Source of the DNA: Phascolarctobacterium sp.
GTDB taxonomy: Bacteria; Bacillota; Negativicutes; Acidaminococcales; Acidaminococcaceae
DNA length: 5,920 bases
Assembly: GCA_022718015.1 (NCBI GenBank)
Contig: JAIHZV010000081.1
Coordinates: forward strand, 1 to 5,920
Reading direction: 5' to 3'
Part shown: positions 1 to 4,978 of the stretch, one piece after another
How the letters are laid out: every line of letters starts with the position of its first letter
How positions within the stretch are numbered: position 1 is the first letter of the stretch
Notes under the pieces: model-generated
Told to the model about the DNA's origin: nothing
Database searches by the model: none
What the model saw: the letters and a program-made list of their open reading frames with translations, nothing else
Program-made: the position numbers and the translations under genes

Positions 1-137
1 CTCCCTCGGCTACGACGTGCGTGAGCATGGCCTCGCTTTTTGATAACCAGCCGGAATACGCGAGTGTTATCAACGTGGTTACGGCCACGCTGTGTACGGT
101 GACGATGCCGCTGATTGTGTGGCTGTACCAGCTGTAA
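1..137 (+). CDS. AEC family (auxin efflux carrier-like) permease, C-terminal fragment
   Basis: Only the last 44 codons are in the window (frame beginning at base 3, TAA at 135-137); the gene starts outside to the left. The peptide begins PSATTCVSMASLFDN and ends in a hydrophobic segment, VTMPLIVWLYQL. This matches the end of AEC-family permeases: a conserved P-A/S-A-T/N stretch opens the penultimate helix, an alanine/glycine-rich segment with an acidic turn follows (here DNQPEYAS), and the last helix contains a T-x-P-L motif. The family comprises inner-membrane carriers of about 300 residues, several of which export or import organic acids such as malate. The substrate cannot be told from this fragment. 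Its stop codon is 44 nt before the left arm of what looks like its own terminator, now split by the insertion sequence. The family call rests on a short but characteristic tail. Confidence 0.72.
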   Translation, partial: PSATTCVSMASLFDNQPEYASVINVVTATLCTVTMPLIVWLYQL

Positions 138-173
138 TGATATGCTGCTTAGCACAGTGCAGTGAGCAAGCTG

Positions 174-191
174 AAAACGCATAGCTTCTGT
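174..191 (+). terminator. Left arm of a split intrinsic terminator of the AEC gene
   Basis: ATAGCTTCTGT at 181-191 is the exact reverse complement of ACAGAAGCTAT at 2010-2020 on the other side of the insertion element. A short A tract (174-177) precedes this arm and a T-rich tract follows the right arm. With the element removed, the two arms would be separated by about 24 nt and form an 11-bp stem plus U tract, 44 nt after the AEC stop. As it stands, the arms are about 1.8 kb apart and should not terminate efficiently. The complementarity is seen directly; the terminator role is inferred. Confidence 0.6.
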
Positions 192-196
192 TTAAC
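191..196 (+). other. Insertion target / TAM next to the left end (TTTAAC)
   Basis: TTTAAC lies 17 nt before the left-end hairpin, the position where IS200/IS605 elements have their 5' target motif. H. pylori IS605 is described, from memory, as abutting TTTAA or TTTAAC. The motif would serve as the left TnpA cleavage site and as the TnpB target-adjacent motif. The right end also finishes in C (base 1990), so the exact boundary is uncertain by one base. Confidence 0.55.
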
Positions 197-201
197 CTAA
201 T

Positions 202-243
202 CCGCCAGAAGTCCTCCACCTCTAAGGTGAGGGATGAAGGCGG
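202..243 (+). other. Left-end (LE) hairpin of the IS element
   Basis: The core is CACCT (217-221) and AGGTG (225-229) with a 3-nt loop CTA. The stem continues as CCT 213-215 with AGG 230-232, leaving C216 as an unpaired bulge. A bulged subterminal hairpin is what IS200/IS605 TnpA recognises on the top strand. An additional outer stem, CCGCC 202-206 with GGCGG 239-243, could enclose the core and the GAAG motif at 208-211. Pairing is seen directly; recognition by TnpA is inferred from the family. Confidence 0.65.
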
Positions 244-279
244 GTCTAGCGAATTTACGTAAGTAATTGAGCCAGACAA

Positions 280-308
280 TTGCTCCGTAGATAGCTTTAT
301 GATATAAT
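280..308 (+). promoter_or_regulatory. Predicted sigma-70-type promoter of tnpA
   Basis: A perfect -10 hexamer TATAAT (303-308) lies 17 nt after a weak -35 TTGCTC (280-285). Transcription should begin near 314-316, about 25 nt before the tnpA ATG. The -10 box doubles as the left arm of the dyad at 303-337, so a repressor could bind here, or the arm could act only in read-through RNA. Confidence 0.6.
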
Positions 309-337
309 CAGTCATAGAAGTGAAAGGGCTGATTATA
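303..337 (+). promoter_or_regulatory. Dyad over the tnpA promoter and translation start (candidate fold-back hairpin)
   Basis: TATAATCAG (303-311) and CTGATTATA (329-337) are perfect 9-bp complements, extendable inward by one G-T and one G-C pair (312-313 with 327-328), leaving a 13-nt loop. The left arm contains the -10 box; the right arm covers the last two bases of the Shine-Dalgarno AAAGGG (323-328) and the spacer to the ATG at 340. RNA started at the element's own promoter would lack most of the left arm. RNA reading in from upstream would have both arms and could mask the tnpA start. Confidence 0.55.
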
Positions 338-339
338 CT

Positions 340-735
340 ATGAAATTAGACAATAATAACCTTTCAGTGTTCTTGCTGTATTACCATCTTGTTCTGGTAG
401 TAAAGTACCGTCGTAAGGTGTTTTCCGACCAGATGAGCCAATATGCAAAAGACATATTTGTTCGCATAGGCTCTTCATATAACATCACATTGGAAGAATG
501 GAACCATGATCAAGACCATGTACATATCATGTTTCGTGCCCATCCTAATACAGAGATGTCGAAATTCATCAACGCTTACAAAAGTGCCAGTTCTAGGTTA
601 ATCAAAAAAGGTTTTCCAGAAGTTAGGCGTAAATTGTGGAAGGAAATGTTTTGGTCAAGAAGCTATTGCTTGCTGACGACAGGCGGTGTTCCCATTGAGA
701 CAATTCGTAAATACATAGAAAATCAAGGCAGGTGA
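340..735 (+). CDS. tnpA: IS200/IS605-family transposase TnpA (Y1 HUH endonuclease)
   Basis: This 131-residue protein is the typical length for a TnpA that excises and inserts the element as single-stranded DNA circles through a covalent 5'-phosphotyrosine link. The N-terminal strand HLVLVVKYRRKVF (16-28) is a family signature. The metal-binding HUH motif is H60-V61-H62 within QDHVHIMF, and the catalytic tyrosine is Y125 in IRKYIENQ, on the C-terminal helix. FINAYKSASSRLIKK (76-90) and LWKEMFWSRSYCLLT (99-113) are also conserved blocks. No catalytic residue is missing, so the enzyme is probably functional. The ATG is supported by AAAGGG at 323-328 (11-nt spacer) and by the usual family N-terminus. 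The stop codon TGA (733-735) abuts or overlaps the start of tnpB, suggesting translational coupling. Expression may be restrained by the dyad at 303-337. Confidence 0.95.
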   Translation: MKLDNNNLSVFLLYYHLVLVVKYRRKVFSDQMSQYAKDIFVRIGSSYNITLEEWNHDQDHVHIMFRAHPNTEMSKFINAYKSASSRLIKKGFPEVRRKLWKEMFWSRSYCLLTTGGVPIETIRKYIENQGR

Positions 736-740
736 TTATA

Positions 741-1850
741 GTGAATAAGGCATACCGATACAGGCTCTATCCGACAATTGAACAGAAGATTATGTTTGCC
801 AAGACTTTCGGCTGTGCCAGATTCATCTATAACAAGATGCTTGGAGATCGTCTTGATTACTATAAGGAAACAGGCAAGAGGCTGAACAATACACCTGCAC
901 AGTACAAGAAAGAATTTCCTTGGCTGCAAGAGGTTGACAGCCTTGCTCTCGCCAATGCCCAAATAAACCTGAACAAGGCGTATAACAACTTTTGGAGCAA
1001 TAGGAAGCATTTTGGCAAGCCACGCTTCAAGTTGAAGAAAACAGGTCATGCTTCATATTCTACGAACAACCAACATGGCTCTGTAAGAATCGAGGGAAAC
1101 AAAGTCAAGCTGCCTAAAATAGGCTGGGTAAAGCTGTGTCTGCATCGTCCATTGATGGAGAATAGCACCATAAAGACTGTAACCATAAGCAAAACACCGT
1201 CAGGAAAATACTATATCAGCATTTTGGTGGAATATGAAAACCAAATACTTCCCATCATACCGAAGAATTTTCTTGGATTGGATTTTGCTATGCATGGGCT
1301 GTATGTTGCTTCTGATGAGGACAATGCTGATTATCCAAATTTCTTACGGGAAGTCGAAAAGAGATTGGCCAAGGCACAAAGAAAACTTTCCAAGAGACAA
1401 AAAGGGAGCCGTAACAGGAATAAACAAAGACTGCGTGTGGCTGTACTCCATGAGAAAATTGCTAATCAACGCCGTGACTTCCTGCATAAGAAAGCTCGTT
1501 ATCTTGCAGACCGCTATGATGCGATTGGCATAGAGGACATTAGCGTAAAGGCTATGGCGAAGCGAAAGAAGGGTGGCAAGTTCAGCTTTGGTAAATCCAT
1601 ATCCGACAATGGCTGGAGCATGTTCACAAGTATACTGGAATACAAACTTGCATGGCAGGGTAAGCAACTTATCAAGATAGACAAATGGTATCCAAGCAGT
1701 CAGCTATGCCATGTCTGTGGCTACCAGAACAATGATACCAAAGACTTATCTGTGCGGGAATGGGATTGCCCTAAGTGTGGCAGTCATCATAACCGTGACA
1801 AGAACGCTGCAATAAATATTAGAGAAGAAGCTAGGCGAATATCTGCCTAG
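741..1850 (+). CDS. tnpB: TnpB, RNA-guided RuvC-like endonuclease of the IS200/IS605 element
   Basis: TnpB is the ancestor-type nuclease of Cas12. It binds an omega-RNA from the element's right end and cuts DNA next to the target motif, which helps the element persist after excision. Numbering from GTG 741 (369 aa), an N-terminal OrfB helix-turn-helix region begins MNKAYRYRLYPT. The RuvC residues are D181 (LGLDFAMHG), E265 (IGIEDISVK) and D353 (HNRDKNAAINI). A zinc ribbon sits between the last two, with C323-x2-C326 (CHVCG) and C343-x2-C346 (CPKCG). All are intact. An in-frame GTG at 732 would add three residues and overlap the tnpA stop by 4 nt. I prefer 741 because AGGTGA (730-735) is a well-placed ribosome site and the N-terminus then matches the family. 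The protein is shorter than ISDra2 TnpB but within the family range. Confidence 0.93.
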   Translation: MNKAYRYRLYPTIEQKIMFAKTFGCARFIYNKMLGDRLDYYKETGKRLNNTPAQYKKEFPWLQEVDSLALANAQINLNKAYNNFWSNRKHFGKPRFKLKKTGHASYSTNNQHGSVRIEGNKVKLPKIGWVKLCLHRPLMENSTIKTVTISKTPSGKYYISILVEYENQILPIIPKNFLGLDFAMHGLYVASDEDNADYPNFLREVEKRLAKAQRKLSKRQKGSRNRNKQRLRVAVLHEKIANQRRDFLHKKARYLADRYDAIGIEDISVKAMAKRKKGGKFSFGKSISDNGWSMFTSILEYKLAWQGKQLIKIDKWYPSSQLCHVCGYQNNDTKDLSVREWDCPKCGSHHNRDKNAAINIREEARRISA

Positions 1851-2006
1851 CGTAACTCATAAAGTACCGTGGGTCGCACGGGAATTTACGCCTGTGGAGA
1901 GTGTGTAAGTCGCCATAGCTCTTCGGAGTTATTGGTGCTGTTCTCGATGAAGCAGGAAGCTCCCGCATCTATAGGTGGGCGTACGTTCACTTATGCAAAA
2001 CGCTGA
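1851..2006 (+). ncRNA. Predicted omega-RNA (reRNA) of TnpB, with guide in the right flank
   Basis: In IS200/IS605 elements the RNA guide of TnpB comes from the 3' end of the tnpB transcript through the right end, and its guide is the first ~16 nt of flanking DNA. This region has the expected structure. There is a hairpin CCGTG/CACGG (1867-1871 with 1877-1881). A longer one spans about 1911-1937, with stem ATAGCTC/GAGTTAT and a UUCG tetraloop closed by C-G at 1921/1926. The right-end hairpin is at 1962-1979, and GTTCAC (1985-1990) forms the end. The guide would begin at about 1991 (TTATGCAAAACGCTGA). The 5' end is unknown and may lie inside tnpB; the limits given are approximate. Structure is seen; processing and guide length are inferred from characterised TnpB systems. 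Confidence 0.65.
1962..1979 (+). other. Right-end (RE) hairpin of the IS element
   Basis: CCC (1962-1964) pairs with GGG (1977-1979), then G1965-T1976 wobble, C1966-G1975, an A-G mismatch (1967/1974) and T1968-A1973 around a CTAT loop. It resembles the left-end hairpin in its ...ATCT/CTA...AGGTG core and is preceded by GGAAGCT, like the GAAGTCC before the left hairpin. It ends 11 nt before the proposed right cleavage site. The stem is imperfect, as usual for TnpA recognition hairpins, and would also be the last structural element of the omega-RNA. Confidence 0.6.
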
Positions 2007-2009
2007 TTG

Positions 2010-2027
2010 ACAGAAGCTATTTTCTTT
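2010..2027 (+). terminator. Right arm and T tract of the split AEC terminator
   Basis: ACAGAAGCTAT (2010-2020) followed by TTTTCTTT (overlapping from 2020 to 2027) is the right half of an intrinsic terminator whose left half is 181-191. The first 19 nt after the element (1991-2009) would have formed most of the ancestral loop. With its partner arm displaced, this half alone should not terminate, so transcripts leaving tnpB may continue to the right. Confidence 0.6.
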
Positions 2028-2034
2028 AGTAGAA

Positions 2035-2056
2035 TAATAAGGTATTACCCTTATTA
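2035..2056 (+). promoter_or_regulatory. 8-bp perfect palindrome upstream of the M20 peptidase operon
   Basis: TAATAAGG (2035-2042) and CCTTATTA (2049-2056) are perfect complements around a 6-nt centre TATTAC. The site lies 63 nt before the peptidase start and its right arm touches a possible -35 region, which would suit a dimeric repressor. A T run at 2062-2066 allows a weak AU-rich terminator as the alternative. No regulator gene is in the window to decide. Confidence 0.4.
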
Positions 2057-2082
2057 CTATCTTTTTACTTTGCTGCTTTAAT
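2054..2082 (+). promoter_or_regulatory. Possible promoter of the M20-YfcC operon
   Basis: TTTAAT (2077-2082) is a fair -10 box, 17 nt after TTACTA (2054-2059), a poor -35. An alternative pair is TTTACT (2064-2069) with TGTAAA (2085-2090), at a short 15-nt spacing. The region is AT-rich and in the right place, but neither pair is convincing alone. Confidence 0.3.
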
Positions 2083-2119
2083 GATGTAAAGTGATGAATT
2101 TTTATGAAGCGAGGTTATT

Positions 2120-3307
2120 ATGCAGGCACCAATAGAAGAATTACGCAATTTTGTAGATAAAAACAGACAGGAAATGCTTTTCCTCTGGGAAACCCTTGTG
2201 AATATGCAGGGCTACTCTCGTGAATTCGAGAAGATTGAACAGGTCTTGGATTTTCTGTACAAAAAATTTGAGTCCGAGGGCATTGCTTGTCACTATCTCG
2301 ACAGCAAGGGCGGCGTACCTGTGCTGGTGGCAGAGCTGAACAAGGACGTGCCGGGTAAGCCGGTGCTGTTGTGCGGCCACTGTGACACTGTGTTCCCCTC
2401 CGACAGCTTTCCGGAGAATCCCTTCTATATAGACGAGGAAGGCTTTGCGCACGGCCCCGGCGTGCATGATATGAAGGACGGCATTGCGCAGATTGTTTAT
2501 ATCATGGCAGCGCTGAAGCGCCTTGGCTATACGGACAGACCGGTGAAGGCTGTCATCGTAGGCGACGAGGAAATTGCTCATGCCTACGGCATTACTGACG
2601 AGCTGCTGATGCAGGAGGCGAAGGGCAGCCTGTGCGCCTTCAATATGGAGAGCGGCCGTCTGGACAATTGCCTTACCGTAGGCCGTAAGGGCGGTATGGA
2701 CTGCCATATTACGGTGCATGGCGTGGCTGCGCATGCCGGCAACGATTATATGAAGGGCCGCAATGCGATTATTGAGATGTCGAAGAAGCTGCCGCTGCTG
2801 CAGGACCTTTCTATTTTTGATGAAGGCCTGACGGTCAGCGTGGGCGTTATCAAGGGCGGCATGGTGTCGAACGCTGTGCCTGATTACTGCTATGCAGAGC
2901 TGGATGTGCGCTATAAAAAGCTGGAGCATATGGATTATATTAAGGAAAAAATCCGCGAGGTGTGCGCCCAGACTTATATTGAAGGCACGACGACTGAGGT
3001 TGAGTTTGTGGCGCCGATGCCTGCCTTCGAGGAGACGCAGGCGAACCATGACCTTCTGGCTTATGTCAACAGCGTAGCGACTAAATTCGGCTATGAGGCT
3101 ATGCAGCCTGTCTATGTCGGCGGTATGTCGGATGCGGCGTATTTTGGCAGCGTGGGCGTACCGACGCTTTGCTCCATGGGCGCTATGGGCAGCGGTGCGC
3201 ATACGCGTGAGGAAAAGGCGCTGGTTTCCAGCTTCTACGAGCGTTGGCTCATTGTGATGGCTTGCATTATGGAGGTGCAGGCTTTCGCGGATAAATATGC
3301 AAAATAA
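2120..3307 (+). CDS. M20 family zinc metallopeptidase (CPG2/ArgE/DapE-like)
   Basis: A 395-residue cytosolic hydrolase without signal peptide, of normal length for di-zinc M20 peptidases, which remove amino acids from dipeptides, N-acyl amino acids or folate-type amides. The active-site set is present: H87 and D89 in GHCDTVFP, bridging D117 in GPGVHDMKDG, general base E150 and metal ligand E151 in GDEEIAHAYG, E177 in MESGR, and H361 in GSGAHTREE. The inserted dimerisation domain shows GVAAHAG (H205) and GGMVSNAVPD. Slight oddities are Cys88 between the H and D, and IAH in place of the common IGS after the EE pair. The ATG is supported by GAGG (2111-2114). A carrier gene follows after 21 nt, so the two are probably co-transcribed and the carrier may bring in the substrate. 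The family is certain; the substrate cannot be assigned. Confidence 0.92.
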   Translation: MQAPIEELRNFVDKNRQEMLFLWETLVNMQGYSREFEKIEQVLDFLYKKFESEGIACHYLDSKGGVPVLVAELNKDVPGKPVLLCGHCDTVFPSDSFPENPFYIDEEGFAHGPGVHDMKDGIAQIVYIMAALKRLGYTDRPVKAVIVGDEEIAHAYGITDELLMQEAKGSLCAFNMESGRLDNCLTVGRKGGMDCHITVHGVAAHAGNDYMKGRNAIIEMSKKLPLLQDLSIFDEGLTVSVGVIKGGMVSNAVPDYCYAELDVRYKKLEHMDYIKEKIREVCAQTYIEGTTTEVEFVAPMPAFEETQANHDLLAYVNSVATKFGYEAMQPVYVGGMSDAAYFGSVGVPTLCSMGAMGSGAHTREEKALVSSFYERWLIVMACIMEVQAFADKYAK

Positions 3308-3328
3308 TTGAATCAGAGAGGTGTTTAG

Positions 3329-4732
3329 ATGTCTGAAAAACAGGTGAAGGGCTTTAAGGCCCCCAGTCCTATCTTAATTTTGGTCTGCGTTATTATTTTC
3401 TGTGCTATTGCCAGCTACGTTATCCCTGCCGGCGTGTATGAGCGCGTGAAGGATGTGCATACAGGCAAAATGGTCGTTGACCCGGCAACCTTCCATTATG
3501 TTGCACAAAAGCCGACAGGCTTCTTGGATTTCTTTACGTCCATCAATAAGGGCTTCAAGGGCGGCATTACGATTATCGCCTTCCTCTTCATGGTAGGCGG
3601 CTCGCTGAACATTTTGGCAAAGACAGGCGCGATCGTGGCAGGCCTGAGCACACTGGTCAAGAAGATGCGCAACCACAGCATTCTGCTGATTCCGGTGCTC
3701 ATGACGACGCTGGCAACGTTTTCTACGCTGGCCGGCTGCAACGAGGAATACTTGGCGTTTACGCCGCTCGTAGTGAGCGTGGCGCTGGCGCTGGGCTTTG
3801 ACTCGCTGACAGCGCTGGGCATGCTGTTCTGCTCTGTAGCCGCAGGCTATGGCGCAGGCTGCACGCAGCCGTTCTCCGTCGGCGTGGCACAGGGTATTGC
3901 CGGTGTGCCGATTTTCTCCGGCCTGCCGTACCGCGTGGGTATCTTCTTTGTGCTGCTGGCGATTAACATTGCCTACGTCATGTATCACGCGCACAAGGTG
4001 AAGAAAAATCCGGAAAGCAGTCCTGTGTACGAAATCGACAGAGCCAAGACGGATACGATGAACCTTGAAGAAACCGATGAGCTGACCACGCGTCAGGCTA
4101 TCTGCCTCGCGCTGCTCGGCCTGAACTTCGTCGGCATTATCGTCGGCGTGCTGAAGTTTGACTTCTATATGAACGAGATTTCTGCGCTCTTCATCATCAT
4201 GGGCGTGCTCTCCGGCGTTATCTGCGGCCTGAAGCCGAACGATATCTGCGACGCCTTCCTCGACGGCTGCAAGGGCATGATGCTGCCCTGCCTGGCTGTG
4301 GCAATGTGTAAGGCAGCAACGATTCTGCTGGAGAACGCGAAGGTTATGGATACGATTATCCATGCGCTGGCAGGCATGCTGGACGTGTTCCCGTCCTCTA
4401 TTATTGCCTTCGGCATGTTCATCATTCAGGACTGCTTCAACCTGCTGGTTCCCTCCAGCTCCGGTCAGGCAGCGATTTCTATGCCGATTATGGCACCGCT
4501 GGCCGACATTGTGGGCGTAACGCGTCAGACTGCTGTTTTCGCCTTCACCTTTGGCGACGCCTTCACGAACTGCATCACGCCGGCCTCCGGTGCAACGATG
4601 TCGTATCTGGCAATGGCGAATGTGCCGTATAAAAAATGGGCACGCTTCGTGCTGCCGCTGATTGGCATCTGGTGGATAGTAGCGTTCTGCTTCCTGACCT
4701 ATGCGACGGCGATTAACCTCGGTCCGGTATAA
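3329..4732 (+). CDS. YfcC family membrane carrier (ion transporter superfamily; peptide/amino-acid or C4-dicarboxylate-like)
   Basis: A 467-residue, very hydrophobic inner-membrane protein with roughly 12 helices in two similar halves. The halves are separated by a charged cytoplasmic-type loop at about 222-253 (KVKKNPESS...EETDELTTR). Features typical of YfcC/DcuC-like carriers are IPAGVYERV (32-40) after TM1, the acidic pair in GCNEEYLAFTPL (136-147), the re-entrant loop QDCFNLLVPSSSGQAAISMPI (367-387) and FGDAFTNCITPASGATM (408-424). The family sits in the IT superfamily. Some members are annotated as C4-dicarboxylate carriers and relatives as basic amino-acid or peptide transporters, so the annotation of substrate is unreliable. 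The start has AGAGAGGTG (3316-3323) upstream. It is second in an operon with the M20 peptidase, which favours a peptide or N-acyl amino-acid cargo. It is followed by a strong terminator. Confidence 0.88.
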   Translation: MSEKQVKGFKAPSPILILVCVIIFCAIASYVIPAGVYERVKDVHTGKMVVDPATFHYVAQKPTGFLDFFTSINKGFKGGITIIAFLFMVGGSLNILAKTGAIVAGLSTLVKKMRNHSILLIPVLMTTLATFSTLAGCNEEYLAFTPLVVSVALALGFDSLTALGMLFCSVAAGYGAGCTQPFSVGVAQGIAGVPIFSGLPYRVGIFFVLLAINIAYVMYHAHKVKKNPESSPVYEIDRAKTDTMNLEETDELTTRQAICLALLGLNFVGIIVGVLKFDFYMNEISALFIIMGVLSGVICGLKPNDICDAFLDGCKGMMLPCLAVAMCKAATILLENAKVMDTIIHALAGMLDVFPSSIIAFGMFIIQDCFNLLVPSSSGQAAISMPIMAPLADIVGVTRQTAVFAFTFGDAFTNCITPASGATMSYLAMANVPYKKWARFVLPLIGIWWIVAFCFLTYATAINLGPV

Positions 4733-4750
4733 ATAATAAATTGCGCTTTG

Positions 4751-4795
4751 ACTCCTAAGGTATATTCTGCAAAGGATATGCTTTAGGAGTTTTTG
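4751..4795 (+). terminator. Intrinsic terminator of the M20-YfcC operon
   Basis: ACTCCTAA (4751-4758) pairs with TTAGGAGT (4783-4790). The stem continues with G-T, G-C and T-G pairs and then ATAT (4762-4765) with ATAT (4776-4779), giving about 15 bp around a 10-nt loop. A TTTTT run (4790-4794) follows directly. It begins 18 nt after the yfcC-like stop codon and separates the operon from the adhesin gene. Confidence 0.9.
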
Positions 4796-4810
4796 TTGCT
4801 TTTATTACAG

Positions 4811-4839
4811 TTCAGACAGAGAAAAGTGAGCTTCAGACA
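4811..4839 (+). repeat. Two TTCAGACA direct repeats 21 bp apart upstream of the adhesin promoter
   Basis: TTCAGACA occurs at 4811-4818 and 4832-4839. The 21-bp period is two helical turns, and the second copy ends 6 nt before the proposed -35 box (4846). AAAAGTG follows each copy (4822-4828 and 4838-4844), at slightly different distances. The arrangement looks like tandem half-sites for an activator, for example a response regulator, but no regulator can be named. Confidence 0.5.
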
Positions 4840-4845
4840 AAAGTG

Positions 4846-4875
4846 TTGGAGAAATTCTTTCATTAGTAGTATAAT
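4846..4875 (+). promoter_or_regulatory. Predicted promoter of the adhesin gene
   Basis: A perfect TATAAT (4870-4875) is 18 nt downstream of TTGGAG (4846-4851), a weak -35. A start near 4882 would give a leader of about 97 nt. The weak -35, together with the direct repeats just upstream, suggests activator-dependent expression. Confidence 0.6.
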
Positions 4876-4938
4876 TTTAAAAAGAAAAAATGGCTTATGT
4901 TATTTGGAAAAAGCTTAGAGAAGGGCATTACTTTATAA

Positions 4939-4959
4939 ACTAGAATCAGCAATTTTAGT
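4939..4959 (+). promoter_or_regulatory. Small stem-loop in the adhesin 5' leader
   Basis: ACTAGAAT (4939-4946) pairs with ATTTTAGT (4952-4959), 8 bp with one G-U pair, around a 5-nt loop. It sits 3 nt before the Shine-Dalgarno AAAGGAG (4963-4969). It is AU-rich and weak, so it may affect RNA stability or ribosome access only slightly. Confidence 0.3.
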
Positions 4960-4978
4960 GACAAAGGAGCGGATAAGC

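Larger units (their letters stand above)
197..1990 (+). mobile_element. IS200/IS605-family insertion sequence (tnpA + tnpB), apparently complete
   Basis: The element carries a Y1 HUH transposase gene and a tnpB gene in the same orientation. Imperfect subterminal hairpins lie at both ends, and there are no terminal inverted repeats or target duplication, as expected for this family. Each hairpin is preceded by a GAAG motif (208-211 on the left, 1957-1960 region on the right as GGAAGC), a likely guide sequence for TnpA cleavage. The hairpin-to-end distances (about 16-17 nt left, 11 nt right) resemble those of IS608. The left boundary is placed after TTTAAC (191-196) and the right boundary after GTTCAC (1985-1990); either could shift by a base. 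It is more AT-rich than the flanking host genes, which suggests a recent arrival. Both ORFs are intact, so it may be active. Confidence 0.85.

Noticed and set aside
144..171. Possible hairpin GCTT...AAGC just after the AEC stop as an intact terminator
   Set aside because: The stem is interrupted by mismatches and no T tract follows; the 181-191/2010-2020 pair is far more convincing.
340..1850. Possible CRISPR-Cas12 locus, because of the RuvC nuclease and zinc ribbon
   Set aside because: The nuclease is a 369-residue TnpB next to a TnpA transposase, with no repeat-spacer array or cas1/cas2 in the window.
181..1920. ATAGCT also occurs at 291-296 and 1915-1920, offering other partners for the right terminator arm
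   Set aside because: These are only 6-base matches, and the 1915 copy is already used in the omega-RNA hairpin; only 181-191 pairs over the full 11 bp.
174..2003. AAAACGC at 174-180 and 1997-2003 as a possible target-site duplication of the element
   Set aside because: IS200/IS605 elements do not duplicate their target, the copies are not at the element ends, and seven AT-rich bases can match by chance.
2141..3202. A 353-codon open frame on the minus strand opposite the M20 gene
   Set aside because: It is His/Arg/Ala-rich without recognisable motifs and lies exactly opposite a gene with a full active-site set; it results from the GC-rich codon pattern of the real gene.
3374..4363. A 329-codon minus-strand frame opposite the YfcC gene
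   Set aside because: Its composition (many H, R, Q, A) is that of an antisense shadow, and it has no start signal or domain. The plus-strand carrier explains the region.
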